Translations under genes and position numbers: made by a program
NCBI RefSeq assembly: GCF_043641665.1
Contig: NC_092197.1
Coordinates: 18,382,648 to 18,446,647, forward strand
Direction: 5' to 3'
DNA length: 64,000 nt
Origin: Enoplosus armatus
Taxonomy: Eukaryota; Chordata; Actinopteri; Centrarchiformes; Enoplosidae
The notes under the pieces: model-generated
Databases searched by the model: none
Told to the model about the DNA's origin: nothing
Seen by the model: only the letters and a program-made list of their open reading frames with translations
Shown: positions 1 through 11,903 of the stretch, one piece after another
Layout: the number at the start of each line of letters is the position of its first letter
Numbering within the stretch: the first letter of the stretch is position 1

Positions 1-360
1 GCTTTCAGCGAAACTGATGGATTATCATATAATTTGTTGCCATTCATGTTCCCAACAGGTTTATTTGCTTTTACTTGTCATCTAGCGCCATCATCTGGTC
101 AAAATTTACTATATACCTATATACTATACAGACCAAATACCTCAAAAACTTCCCATCAGCCTCAGCTGTACTTTGTGTTTAGTGCTAATTATCAAATGTT
201 AGCATGCTAAAATGCGAAACAAAGATGGATTAACATGGTTAACGTTACACCTGCTAAACATCAGCATGATCGCATTGTCATTGTGAGCATGTTGGCATGC
301 TGAAGTTAGCATTTAGCACAGCCTCACGGAGCTGCTAGCATTGCTGCAGACTCTTGTCTG
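1..360 (+). repeat. Composite TTAGCATGCTAAC-type dispersed repeat, copy 1
   Basis: This stretch carries the marks of a composite repeat very common in percomorph genomes: a CTAGCGCCATCATCTGGTC segment, a 'cccatcagcctcagctgtac' segment, then repeated GTTAGCATGCTAA / CATCAGCATG / GAGCATGTTGGCATGC words, ending at gctgctagcattgctgcaga. Related pieces occur at 39430-39640, 41225-41325, 49860-50190, 53905-54195 and, reversed, 57140-57510. The left end is cut by the window edge. It has no coding capacity. Confidence 0.85.
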
Positions 361-1665
361 GGTCGTGGGATATTTCTAAGACTGAAATATTAATGTTTGC
401 TGAATTTTGATAAAAATAGAAGTCCAAAGTCTGCCAACAGTGTTTATACAGCTGCATTGTTTACTGTACACCTCAAAACAAAACACAATGTCTTTGAGGT
501 AACAACTGACGTACAAACAGAAGGTCGTGGTGTCATTAAAACAAAAGGGCTTTATCCTCTGGGGCTTTGTATTTCATGTGAACAAACAGATATTCTGAAC
601 TGACAATAGTACCAAACGAGATCAGAGGTTACCAAAAACATCAGGATTCCTCTTCTGAGTGCCATAAATACTGTTGATCAATAGAAAATGAATTGAAAAC
701 ACTTGATAATTGAACTGTTTTGCCAAACAGTCTCTGGTTCCAGCTTCTCAGACGTGAGGATTTGCTGCTTTTCCGTGTTTTATATCACCGTAAATTGAAC
801 ATCTTTGGGTTTGTGACTTTTTGGAACTGCTGGGACCTTTTGTCAGTTTTCTGACACTTTTTTTCCACTTATGAAAATAATAATTAGTTGCAGCTTTAAG
901 CAAACTGCTGGTCTAACAGGACAACATGTGCATCAGCCAAGCTTCGCCACTATAAGGTCCTACTGCTAGCAGGGTCAAAAATAGAAAAAAAAGACTCAAA
1001 TCTTTTAGAATAATCTTTAGAGCTGCCTCCACGCTTGTGACAGTAGTTTACAAAGCACGTACACATTTTATTGAATTACTGGAGTTGTTCCAAAATAATC
1101 TTAATAATAATAAAAGCTGCGTCAGAGAGCAGAAAAGGTTCAGACCCTTCAGCTCTGTGTTGTCCAGAATAACTATCTAACTATCTAAATTCAACACCAT
1201 GATGGCCGTTTCAAAATCATGTGAAACAAACAGCAATATGACGACACAGTGTGTGCGTAAAACACACATGGATGCTTAGGTTCGGCTCAGTGTCTTTCGT
1301 CTCTGCTCCTCAATGGGCTGCAGAGCATTTATTAGTGGAAGCTTTAATAGCAGTCCTGTCATCACTGCCCCCCCCCCCCCCCCCCCCCCCCGTCGTAACT
1401 GCATCCATTCTTCCTCTTCCTCAAACCCTCTCCCATGAAATCCTCCTCTCCTGCCCACGCTCTTCTTCCTCCCATCTTCTTTCTTCTTCTAAACCTAAAC
1501 TAAACTATTTATTGTTGCCTCTTGGCCTAAACATTCATGGTCGCATGTTACTAAAATACTGCACTGTGACTGGACAATCATTGACTGGTTAACCTCAGCA
1601 GTGTGTGGAAAGTACCAGTGTCACCAGTTGAGTTCATCTCTCAGTTAACCTGCGTTCCAGTTTAA

Positions 1666-1709
<44 letters not shown>

Positions 1710-2185
1710 ATTAATTCTAGCTTGTAGTTCACTTCCCGTTGTATTCTGTCAAGATCCAAATAAACTTTCCACGATTAACGTAGGTATATCTTAAGGAGGT
1801 GAGACCCTTGTACCTGGACCCATTTGGGGTCGCTCCACAACAGATAAATCCCTGTAAAGATAAGTAACAAGGTGAGTGAAGCATCAGCTCTCATGTGTGA
1901 ATCAGACAGACTCATGTATTCATGCACTTTGGATCATTTTCCTCGTGACTACTGTTTACCGACGCTAACGTAAGCTTGTGAAGGCCTTAACTTCCTTCAA
2001 CTGACCTCGAATTGAAAAGGAAGAAGTTCAAACTGGCCAGCTGTAACCAGTCTGTGTTCTGTGTCGAGCACTGGGTCCGCAGGAAATGTCCAGCGTGGCG
2101 TGTTTGTGTGCAAGGTAACGTGATTATCTCTGTGGCCATCCATCATTAAAAGTCGTCATTACACCCGTCAGAAACTCTTTTAGCT
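361..2185. other. Intergenic, no gene seen; poly-C and (TC)n tracts
   Basis: No exon, RNA gene or transposon is recognised here. A 24-base C run (1368-1391) and a (TC)n microsatellite (about 1667-1707) explain the proline/glycine-rich open frames on both strands around 1250-1590. Confidence 0.7.
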
Positions 2186-2189
2186 TGTG

Positions 2190-2480
2190 GACCAGGAGGG
2201 TGTGGCCAGGGCGAAGGCTGGGCACAATTGTCGGGGCTGTGCAAGCAGGGTGGCAAGGAACGTGGGGAATAGGGCCCAAATGCGGACAACTGAGGCAGAG
2301 CTTGATACAGGGAGATTATTTCACGAAGGACATGAACTGATACATGCAGTGAAGGGTGATTAGGGAATGAGGCGCAGGCGAGCAGGTGACTGCAGGGCTG
2401 ATCGGGGAAGTGGGACCAGATGTGTGGGTGAACGAGGACGTATAGTGGAAAAGGCTGAGGGCATCCGGTGGACAGCTAAG
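2190..2480 (-). repeat. LTR-like dispersed repeat fragment
   Basis: A G-rich segment contains 'gggcccaaatgcggacaac' and a run of 'caggtgactgcaggg' type words, which resemble the reverse of fish Gypsy-type LTR or adjacent sequence (the LTR-like copies at 17026 and 37120 carry complementary-style CACCTG and TTTGGGTCC words). No coding sequence is present. Family assignment is from memory of the pattern and is tentative. Confidence 0.4.
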
Positions 2481-2671
2481 GTTTACACCCAGAATCTAGC
2501 ACACATTGTCACACAATTTTAAGAAATAATAAAGTAATGTCTAAAAGTTTACACTGCTTCATTGTCCACCCCGACGTGAGCCTTGAGGTCTTTTTCCTTT
2601 CCACCACCTGCACGCTTGCGGTGCCACGCTGTCTGCGTGGACCATCCCTCCACAGAAGGGGGACCATTTTT

Positions 2672-3268
2672 GTAAAAGCCTGTAAAAAATTAAGATCCTA
2701 CATTACTCATCATTATTTTTGTCTCTGGTTACAATATATAATACCACAATTCACTCACATTTTACATGCATTCAGCTGTTATTATTGTGAAGCGCTTACC
2801 ACCACCACCACCACGGTTTTTGTCATTTTATGTGGCTAATTTAATGGTCTGCGTCCGAAGTATGTGAGTGAGCAGTGGAACGACTTACCCAGGCGGTTTT
2901 GAGTTTTTGTTGCATTCGAATGAAGTGTGTTTTATGACGAGTTATCAAGGCAGTTAAGCTAGTCCCAGTTCAGTAAAAGAGAGGAACTTGAATTCAGAAG
3001 GTGTGCGGTTGTATTTTTGGGTTTAATAAGGAAAGTAGGTGTAATTTCATTCAGTATTTCATTTGACATTTTGTGAGTTTAGTTACTGGGAGTGAAAAAA
3101 GCTAAGAGAGCTTGTGAAGCGTAGTGAACTCGCCGCTCACACACATCTCCCAGCTGAAACGAGGGGTTGTTGGTCAGCTGTTGGGCTGACTGTGGCCGGC
3201 TGGAAAAACGTAACATATAGCCCTGCAAAAAAAATAAAATCCTACATTACTAATCATTATTGTTGTTG
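2672..3268 (+). repeat. Direct repeat pair about 540 bp apart
   Basis: Two imperfect copies of one motif (CCTGTAAAAAATTAAGATCC plus TACATTACTCATCATTATT at about 2679-2718; the second at about 3222-3261) sit in the same orientation. They could be ends of a decayed element or a local duplication. No gene lies between them. Confidence 0.5.
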
Positions 3269-3269
3269 T

Positions 3270-3816
3270 ATAACTAACGATTGCTTTCCACTAGCCAAGA
3301 GCGGTGCAAGGCAGGGCAACTGGATCTGGCCTTGGTTACTGCGTAACATTAGCAAACGCTAAGCTAGATTGTATCACGGAGCCGATGTTTTGGCTGATGC
3401 CCGGGATACGAGTACGGGAACGAGCAACAGGAAGCTGACTGCCGTTCACTTCGCGGCCACCGGTGTCATTAATAACAACAACTTTCTGAAAAGTCCATAT
3501 AGAACCTTCAAGACAGAGATGTTTGCAGTTTGTACAGGACGTATATCCTAAATCTGCAAAGTTACAAATGACTAAAGAAGCAAATATTTACCCCCTGAAA
3601 TGTAGCCTGGTAACGTGCAAGACTAGAAAGTAATATAAAACGGAAATAATCAAGTAGATACAAGTACCTCGAAAATGTAAAGAAGCTTTCCACCACTGTT
3701 ACGTCACCTCGCTATCTGTCGTCATTACTGGACAGCAGAAGTAATAATAGAGGGAGCAGATTCTGGTGCTGCACTGTTATTATCAGGCCCTAAATACTCC
3801 AAGCAGTGTGTGTGTG

Positions 3817-3855
<39 letters not shown>

Positions 3856-4630
3856 CCGCTAATTACACTGAGGAAAGGGCGGGACCATCTTTTATATTAC
3901 AAACATCTGGACAGCAGAATATACTGTGTATATAAAGGGTGTAACAAATACAGTCCTGTTAAAATAACAAGATAAGCAGAGTCTCACAGGCTGGCAGTGC
4001 TGCTCAGAGACAACACTGCACAGCATGCGTGAAGTCCACTGAGTATCACTTGGTTGGTTTCACCGTGCTCGGTGTACAGAGACGGTGTCAGACTTTGACA
4101 GACAGGAAGAAGCCCCCCCCCCCCCCCAGACTGTACAGGTAAAACTCCTGCAGGTGATTATCAAACTAGCTCTCTACTCACACCAACTTTTAAAACCTCA
4201 AAAGCTTTTTGGGTTTGTTTGTTTAGTTCACAGTATTGCAACATGCTGCTCTCGTCAGTTACAGAGAGAACATACAATGTGGTGACCTGTCAATCATTGT
4301 GATCTGAGCTGGATCAGATGCGCGCGCACACCACTCATGCTGCAGTCAATGTCGTCACTGGAAGATGGAGTATGAGGTCTTTGCTGTGTGACGTAGCACC
4401 TCTGCTCTTTTTCTCTGGAGGTTCCCCAACAGCGATTTACAACACATTCATTTATTTTTTTTTGAGTAAGACACTCAAAAGTAGGACTTTTGGAAAAACA
4501 TAATGATAAAAAAAAAAAAAAAAAAGTGATATCAACTGAAAAATGTATCAGTTGCAATTGGAAACCTGAACTATGCAGGCAGCATTTGTGAAGGGCTATA
4601 AATCTTAACTCTAGTCTGAAACCTTCGAAA

Positions 4631-4663
<33 letters not shown>

Positions 4664-5580
4664 CACCAAGCCTACTAACAGAACGGAAACCGTTTTCTGA
4701 TTAGCAGCTCTTTTTGACTTTCCAACGCACTGAAGCGCCGCTGCTTCTGGTTTCTTTACATGTTTGAACTTTATGATTGCAAGCTCTTGCAGGGTCTGAA
4801 AACATGCTGTTTTGCCTGTCGTTGTTGTGTGTAAATTATTACCCCCCCCCGCGGCCAATAAAGTCTAACTACCTAACTAACTATCTAACTGTGGTTAAGT
4901 TGGAAAAGGAGATAAAAGGTAGAGAAACAAAACTAGATGGAGATTTTGGAGATAAGAGTGTGAACAGTATTCATTTTATGAATTTTGTGTCAAGCAAACC
5001 ACTGCCACCTCACTCCTGCCCATTTATCCATATTCAACCCGACATCAGATGATGTCGTGGCAACTAAAAAGGCAGAACTGCAATTGTTTTTTTAAATGAA
5101 CTGAAACTTTTACGTCTGCGATCTGGCAGAGTGGGAAGTGGCAGGGCCGAGTATTCGTGGAGGTCTTGATGATTGAGATGAGGTGCCGCTGGTGTGGCTC
5201 TGCTCTGGCTCCAGCACACCTGCCTCCACTCACACCAGCAGCTCACACGCAGCGCAGAGCTGTTCGGTGCGCCACGAAGATCCAGAAATTCCCCTCGAAA
5301 AGCCTCGTGAACTCTGCTCCTCTTCAGTAAAGAACTTTTTCCCGTTCCCTGTTTGAGACTTTTTTCCGTTTGCCACATTTCTAGTGTTGCAGTTGTTTGT
5401 GACTAATGGTGGTTCTGGCGGCAAAACTCCTGACGCCTCAAAACTCTCTCGAAAAAGTCTTGACTTAAATTTTCTTTCTATTTCTTATGTGCTGTTTGTG
5501 ATTTGTATCACCAGTAGATGTCACCAATCACCAAGGTTAGCTGCATACACAGAGGAGACGGCTGAGAGGAACATGAGGTC
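3270..5580. other. Intergenic with several microsatellites
   Basis: (GT)n at 3806-3854 and (CA)n at 4632-4661 are present, with short C runs at about 4113-4127 and 4842-4850. No coding exon, RNA gene or transposon is recognised. Confidence 0.65.
5511..5525 (+). promoter_or_regulatory. CTCF-like motif (one core mismatch)
   Basis: CCAGTAGATGTCACC matches the CTCF core pattern CCASYAGRKGGCR except for GTC in place of GGC. The orientation is forward. It is a sequence match only; occupancy is unknown. Confidence 0.3.
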
Positions 5581-5587
5581 CTCAGGA

Positions 5588-5588
<1 letters not shown>

Positions 5589-5621
<33 letters not shown>

Positions 5622-5668
5622 CTCTTGTACTTCTATCTTTTTCAACCTTCAGAGTGAGGACATTTTGC
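5589..5668 (+). repeat. (GT)n microsatellite joined to a TTGTACTTCTATCTTT repeat
   Basis: The GT run at 5591-5619 is followed at once by 'ctcttgtacttctatctttt' and 'gtgaggacattttg', the start of the same dispersed repeat found in two copies at 23570-23960 and as a relic near 32660. Confidence 0.6.
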
Positions 5669-5669
5669 C

Positions 5670-6135
5670 AGGTGTACACATATTCACAGACTCAATTACT
5701 GATTAAAATAAAGCTACCATGATTCAGACTGTCGATTACTTAAGAAGTATTTAAAGAGCGAACATAAGCATACTGCCAAAAAAAAACCTAATTATGTGTT
5801 TTTATCTTTTACGAGGTTATTTCTTAAGCAATTTGTGACACTTGTGAACTCCAAAAAATAGGTTAAACTATTAATTCAAAGTAAAAAAAAAAAAAACCCA
5901 CAAAGAATAAAATATTAGAAACTCAGTACTAAAGTTGACAGTATTGTATTGTGATGAAAAGTTGTTTTATTCTGAAATGAAACATAAATGAAGGAATACC
6001 AGGTTTTGTGTGTGATGCATCATTTGGGAATTGATTGAAATGTTGTCCCCAAAGACAGCCCCTTCTTGATTTTGCACTTGTAAGATGAAACTGGATGGAT
6101 GGATGTGATTCAATTTAGACATTTGGGCCAAATTT

Positions 6136-6175
<40 letters not shown>

Positions 6176-7755
6176 GTTGCTTAGGGCCCAAAATGTTCAG
6201 AACAGCCCTGCCTCACCAGAAGATTGATGCTGTTGTATTATTTCATAGTTCTTTTCAGTGAGTCAATGCCATTCTCCACAGACAGAAAGACATGTAAACA
6301 CCACACACAGACTCACAAGGTGAAAGCAACACCAGCCACACGCTGTCAGGGCTGGTAATTAAAACCAAAAAAAAACCAGATCAGCAGAACACAATCAGAC
6401 CACTAATTAGACTTAATGAAAACATTCCGTTAAGCCACATTTCCCTTTGCATTTTTGGTTTGTATCTGCAAGTCCTTACAGCGGAGTGTCTTCATGCTTC
6501 ACTCTGATTCCAAAAAGACGATTCGACCAAAAAACAGAGAAAATTTGAAGCAACACATAATGGAACTTAATTAAAATTCAACAGTGATTTTGCAAAAGGG
6601 GATCTCATGTTTGTCAAAGGTTCTTACTTAAACTCAGTTTGAGGGTTTGCAGCAACAACAAGTCTGTGTAAATGGATCTATGTCATTTACACTTGTATCG
6701 TCCCAAACTGCAAGCTGACGTTGACATTTAAATTATTCAACCAAAAGTCTTGGTCCTGGTTGGTTCACACAGCCTGTTATGCATTTCTCAAAATTAGGAA
6801 CGCGTCTAAATTTTGGAGGAGGTCATGTGACCTGACAACACCACAGGCATCAGATTAAAAAGACCATCTTTGGTGAATTATGTTCGGTTTTAACTAGCTT
6901 ACGACTAGCCCAGCTAGCTTATTTGTGTTGCAGTAGCTGTTTCTATGGTACAATGATGCTTATTATCACTGACATTATTTGCATTCGTCACAAACTATCA
7001 CTAAACCGGCTGATATTTGCTCCGTTGGTCTGGGAGCCGATTTATAGACACGAGTTAAAACACAACTTTTCACCAAATCATGTAATATAATAATACATCA
7101 TTTATTAATGATGTCATTTTCAACAAGCGATCATAACATAGCGTTTTACACAATAATGAGCCCATGTCATGGAAAACTTGACTGTGAGTAAAAGCTTAAC
7201 TAACCACTGTGTTTTGAAATATTGCATTAGCACACATATCATACTGTTATAAACACATAATAAAACACAAATGCCAACACAATGACCAGCCACCATGACA
7301 AAAACAGCTGATCCCGGAGCTGTGTGGGCAGAGAACTGATCTCGATGTTTGTCAGACTGCTGTAGAAGAAAGTCTCTCGGCCCTGAACGCTGCACGTTCT
7401 AATATGAAACTGGTCCGATATTCGCTAAAATATAGGCACAAGGTCACAAGCAGCAGATGGCAACCCAATAAAAACAGACAGGACGGTAAAAGACAAAATA
7501 ACAGAGTAGGAGTACTTCTTTGTTGCTGAAACACACAAGGTCAACATTGTATTGCATCTATTTTCACTACAATATCCACTTGTGGCAACTAAAGCATAAT
7601 TAACGTTTTTATGAACATATTTAGGCAAATCAAAGCACTTGGTTACGTTTCAGGAAAGACTTGTGGTTAGTTAAATCTTACACATCAGTGACTTGAAGCA
7701 CAGGATAGAACATGTTTACTTTTTGAATACTTACTTCAAATAATGACGTTACCTA
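5670..7755. other. Intergenic, no gene seen
   Basis: This is AT-rich DNA with a (GT)n tract at 6137-6170 and a copy of a short dispersed repeat at 6265-6360. No exon, RNA gene or transposon coding sequence is recognised. Confidence 0.65.
6265..6360 (+). repeat. Dispersed repeat, matches 30945-31035
   Basis: The words 'gacagaaagacatgtaaaca', 'ccacacacagactcacaagg' and 'accagccacacgctgtcagg' recur in the same order near 30950-31030 with about 85-90% identity by eye. Same orientation, family unknown. Confidence 0.75.
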
Positions 7756-7758
7756 ACC

Positions 7759-8275
7759 TTAAAGCTGGAGTGCAGACCTTTTGTCTTCCGAGAGAGTTGC
7801 GTCAACTCAGTTCTCTAACTAATTACCAAAGATCGCAGGTCTGTCTCTCTGTATTTTCCATGGATGTATTATATTTACACTTTCGATTTATGCATTATAT
7901 TTATTTATGTATATATACTATTTTCTAACTGCTTGCCAGGAACATCCTGAAGTCTACGTGAATCACGTGACGATCGAACATTTTGAACTTCCTTGATGCG
8001 ACTCTGTCTCTACCTGGCCCTGCTGTAGCATGGCAGTAGCCCACTCCGTTGCTACCACGGTTGCTCCCCCGTTCAGGTCTGGCAAACCAATCATTGCTGG
8101 TCGACGTAAAACGCATCACTACTGGTGCACCAGTTCAGGAGTGTCGCCACAGACACCAGATTTAAAAACTCCGGTATACTGAGAAATACAGAGATTTACC
8201 TGGCGGCTTAATCAGCATTGTGTGAAGTCGTTCGGACCTTCATTTATATGTAAAAGTCCTGCGCTCCAGCTTTAA
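7759..8275. mobile_element. TTAA-flanked non-autonomous DNA transposon (MITE)
   Basis: The 517-bp segment begins TTAA then AGCTGGAGTGCAGACCTTTT and ends with the inverse, AAAAGTCCTGCGCTCCAGCT then TTAA. The inner 20-bp arms match at 17 of 20 positions. A duplicated TTAA target at each end is the signature of piggyBac or Kolobok superfamily elements. No transposase is encoded, so it must have been moved in trans. The inside holds a perfect TCACGTGA palindrome (7963-7970) but no other notable site. TTAA could in principle be part of the terminal repeat, so the superfamily call is inference. Confidence 0.75.
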
Positions 8276-8639
8276 ACAAAGTGTTTTTGTAGCCTGAACC
8301 TAACCGCACATGGGATGCAGGATGTGAACCCTGTGCCATATTTGCTGATCCACCCCGGCCCCCCTCAATTCTGTTGTACTAATACTTCCCGAACTTGGCG
8401 GTGAGAAATAATCCAGGCATCAAATAAGTTTTCATCCAGTTTCCCACAGCACACTCTCCATGTGATAAAAATACAAAGAGTTTAACACGACATCTTGGTG
8501 ACTTCCCATGACTGTCTGAATCAACAAGTTGAAACTTGATACTGTTGCAGCACTGACTGCTAGAACCATGACTGGACTGAAAACTAATTGACCGTGAGTC
8601 ACTGTTTTTCACCGTCAAACAACACTCCCACAGCCTTTC

Positions 8640-9000
8640 TGAATTGTGTCAGCTCAGGTTCGTCAGGCAGGCTGGTGACTACAAGGTTGTTGGTTCAATG
8701 GAAACGCAGAGCTGCCACAATGACGGAAAAAAAAAAGAAGTATTTAACAGGAAACCCTTTGTTGCAGGCTGCGGCTGCAGATTGCACAAAAATGCGTCTT
8801 AGAGTCCACATGCTGATGAAAATCGTTGTAATGTAAATCCCCATTGCAAGTAAAAGTCCTATTTTCTTTCACTCATCGTGCAGAATGCCGTTTTACACAA
8901 CGTTGTGACGTGAGGTAAAATGTTACAAACCTCCTTCAGGAAATGTTGTTTGACTGCCCTTGAGCAAGACACTTACGGGATATGCTCGGTAGCCAACACT
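8640..9000 (+). repeat. Decayed tRNA-derived SINE-like repeat
   Basis: The words GTCAGCTCAGGTTCGTCAGG, CAGGCTGGTGACTACAAGGT and TTGGTTCAATGG (8645-8700) match the head of a common fish SINE with Pol III A/B-box-like parts. Its usual continuation 'cccttgagcaagacactta' appears at about 8957-8976. About 250 bp of other sequence separates the two parts. Confidence 0.55.
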
Positions 9001-10950
9001 GCCGACTTATTCTAACTTCACATACTCTTATGAAGGGTGCAACATGTCTTAAAATAACAGGCCCTATTCATGAAGACAGAAAGAGGAAGCAGCCTGACCA
9101 TAAACTATCACTGACGGGGAGACTTTTATCGTCTACTCCTACGACCTTGGTTCCAAATCATCAAGGTTTCTATTGTGAAGAGAGTTTTTTCAGACTATGT
9201 TTTTCATAATTGAACCATTAACAACAGTTTGGCTTTACCGCGTTAGTTGTCCGACTGTTTACTTGCCTAAGCCTGACCCGTTGACTTACAAACTGAGCGC
9301 TTCCTGTACATGACCATACTTGTGAAAAAAAAAAACTGTGGTTGGATGACGGCAGCAATTAGTTAGGATCTTCCCATGAAAGGCTCTGGATAAAGTGGTT
9401 GAAACTGTTTCCTGAGTTATTTCTGAGTCTGACTCAGAACAGATTTTGTAAGACTTTTACATGTGATACGTGAGTGAAGGTGAGTTTACGATAGGAAGCG
9501 TTTTTACTTCTCAAGCTGTTGGAGACGTGTAGTGTTAAAAATAATGATGGATATACTTTGGTGTCAGTGACAGTTACACTGGGGGGGGGGGGGGGGGGGG
9601 GGGCATGAGACATGACCGTGACCATGGTCCATGGTCAGAGCCAGAGAAACATTGCGAGAAAGAAAATAAATAAGATAAAAAGTAGAACCAACAAACTAGA
9701 AGAACTAAATTGCAAGTCTTTACGTTGCATGGTTTATGTGGATATGTGGGTTTGGTGCATTATTGTTTGATTTAAAAAAGACATAAAAACCACATCTATG
9801 TTTGTTGGCCATGTTTACCCTGCTTGCCATGGTTGCTCTGTCAGTCTTACATGTGGTTCTGGGTGAGGTCTCACATTTTTCAGGATTGTTTGTTGTGTTC
9901 ATCTGTGTCCTTAAACTTGCAACTTCTCATGACTCATCATGGGGTGTTTGTATGATTTTCGCCATGAGAAGAGAGGAGGACAGTTTCAGAGCGATGAAGT
10001 AACACAGTTGTGTCATACACACACACACACACACACACACACAGCTCAGATCAAAGTGTGGCTCCTCTCTTACTCTACTGTAACATTCCACTGGCTGCTC
10101 AACTCTCGGCCTGTACGTTGGACCGTTTCTCCGTTACCTCATTCAGACTTCCGACTCCGTTTCTCAGTCCCTTCCTGTCACCATGTCAAATTTCAGGTTA
10201 GCCTTTGACACAAAGCATCGTCACGAGGTGCCGACCCTAACACCAGACAAAGAGCATTTACATCAGGCGATTCTGCAAAAACCCAGATGGCATCAAATCC
10301 CAATGTTTTAAAACTCTTTCTTTGTACAATATCTGCACGTGGCAACTATGGTAGAGTTAAGGTTTGGGAAAGTTTGCGGTTGCGGTTACTATTTTAAATA
10401 AGACGTGCTATATGTCCATCCTCCATTCCCACCTCCCCCGCCTTACTTTCTGTCTCGCTACATTAAGGGTACACTACTTTCTGCGCTGGCGCTAAACATT
10501 GGACGGAAATCCTGAGGAGCCGAATTGTCCAATGGCTCCTATTGAGCATCGGTAGCAACAGCAGTAACAGCAAGGTTTTCTGTAGAACAATCTCTAACGC
10601 AAGAGCAGACTGATGAGCATGAACTTGTAGCGCTTCATTTTAGCAAGTTGTTTTAGTAATTTATTCCACTTTCGTTTCAACTTGCTCTTAACCTCATTAA
10701 CCTCACTGACAGGCTATTACACACTTTTGCTGTGTAGCCAAACATTGTTCAAATCCGCAGAACTTTTTTGTGTCGTTAAATATAATGGAATAATGATACT
10801 GTCAGACAGTGCTGGATAAGAGGATTTTTAACTTAAAGCCACTTAAGGGGAACTAAAAGGGGAAAACTGGACGTTAAGGGGTTAAAGAAAAACTATTTTT
10901 GTTCCACAATCAAAATTGCAAAACGGCCTCCATCCATCCATCCGGAATCC
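9000..10950. other. Intergenic; poly-G and (CA)n tracts
   Basis: A 23-base G run lies at 9581-9603 and (CA)n at 10016-10042. No gene or transposon coding sequence is recognised. Confidence 0.65.
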
Positions 10951-10959
10951 ATTTGAACA

Positions 10960-11135
10960 TTTGTGGCCCTGTCTTTCTACACAATCTCCATAAATGACTC
11001 TCAGAGCCATTCTCTCAGCCCCCCGTTCTTTTACGTATATGCAGATGACACCCTCATGATCACATCAACATACACCACAAACTATAACGAGTTGAATCAA
11101 CACCTCTCTGACATGCTCATGTATACAAAGGTAGT
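10960..11135 (+). pseudogene. LINE reverse-transcriptase fragment (YADD box)
   Basis: About 35 codons from 11030 read FYVYADDTLMITSTY and on to NYNELNQHLSDML. YADD is the reverse-transcriptase active-site box, and the following segment fits the palm domain of jockey/L2-type LINEs. The frame is lost on both sides, so this is a dead scrap. It lies about 340 bp upstream of the first TATA candidate of the scpp1-like gene. Confidence 0.75.
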
Positions 11136-11468
11136 TATTTGATGCAGGAATATTTTATTAGATTGTAATTCAGTTGTTCCAGGTATTTTGTCCACCCCTT
11201 GCACACCCGTAATTTAAAAAAATTAAAAAAAACAGTAAGTAACTGTAAATTGTTTGTACATTTGCCAAACAAAATACATAACTCATGATACTAAACAAAT
11301 AACTTTTCCAGTGATTCAGCATTTGGGTGATCTGTAAGTGTCTGGTAAACCTACTCTCCTGCTCCTCCCCTCCACTCCGGCCCCAGGCAACCCAGTCTTG
11401 CCCAATCCTCCCCCCCAGGTCCCCTACCCTTCACAGCCCAGCCCAGCCCAGCCTCCCTGTCCAGGGAG

Positions 11469-11619
11469 CATATATGAACAGCAGCCAGTCCCGCATGGAG
11501 GTCAGACGTCTTTCTGCAACGGAGAGTGATCCCAGCTGCACAGAATCCCACTGATTTTATATAGGATTTAAGAGAAGTTAGAAAGAACTAGAGGACAGAC
11601 CTGGTGCTACTGAAAACTG
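11469..11619 (+). promoter_or_regulatory. Candidate promoter and non-coding exon 1 of the scpp1-like gene
   Basis: Two TATA-like boxes lie upstream of a good splice donor: CATATATGAA at 11469-11478 and TTTATATAGG at 11556-11565. The donor is ACTG|GTAGGT, exon end 11619. Transcription from the first box would give an exon of about 120 nt; from the second, about 30-35 nt. SCPP genes typically have an untranslated first exon followed by a signal-peptide exon, and this arrangement fits. The start site is inferred, not measured. Confidence 0.5.
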
Positions 11620-11903
11620 GTAGGTTTATGTTTTTTTTTTACATATTTTAAATTTTAATTTAGATTTATGCTTTAGTTTTATGGGTTTATGAGCAACCAA
11701 GTATGTGAATATTTATTTCTTAAGAACACATAGATTTTTTTTATTTCGACTACAATCGCAATTCTCTCAATGTAAATCTGTAAATCTGAATCTTATGCCC
11801 AGCCTCTGACAGTGTCTCGCTTCTGGTTGTGTGGAAGTGACTGTATTATTATTATTTTTTATTTTTTTTGCTTCCCTCCTTAGCAGACAAGAACCAATCA
11901 GAG

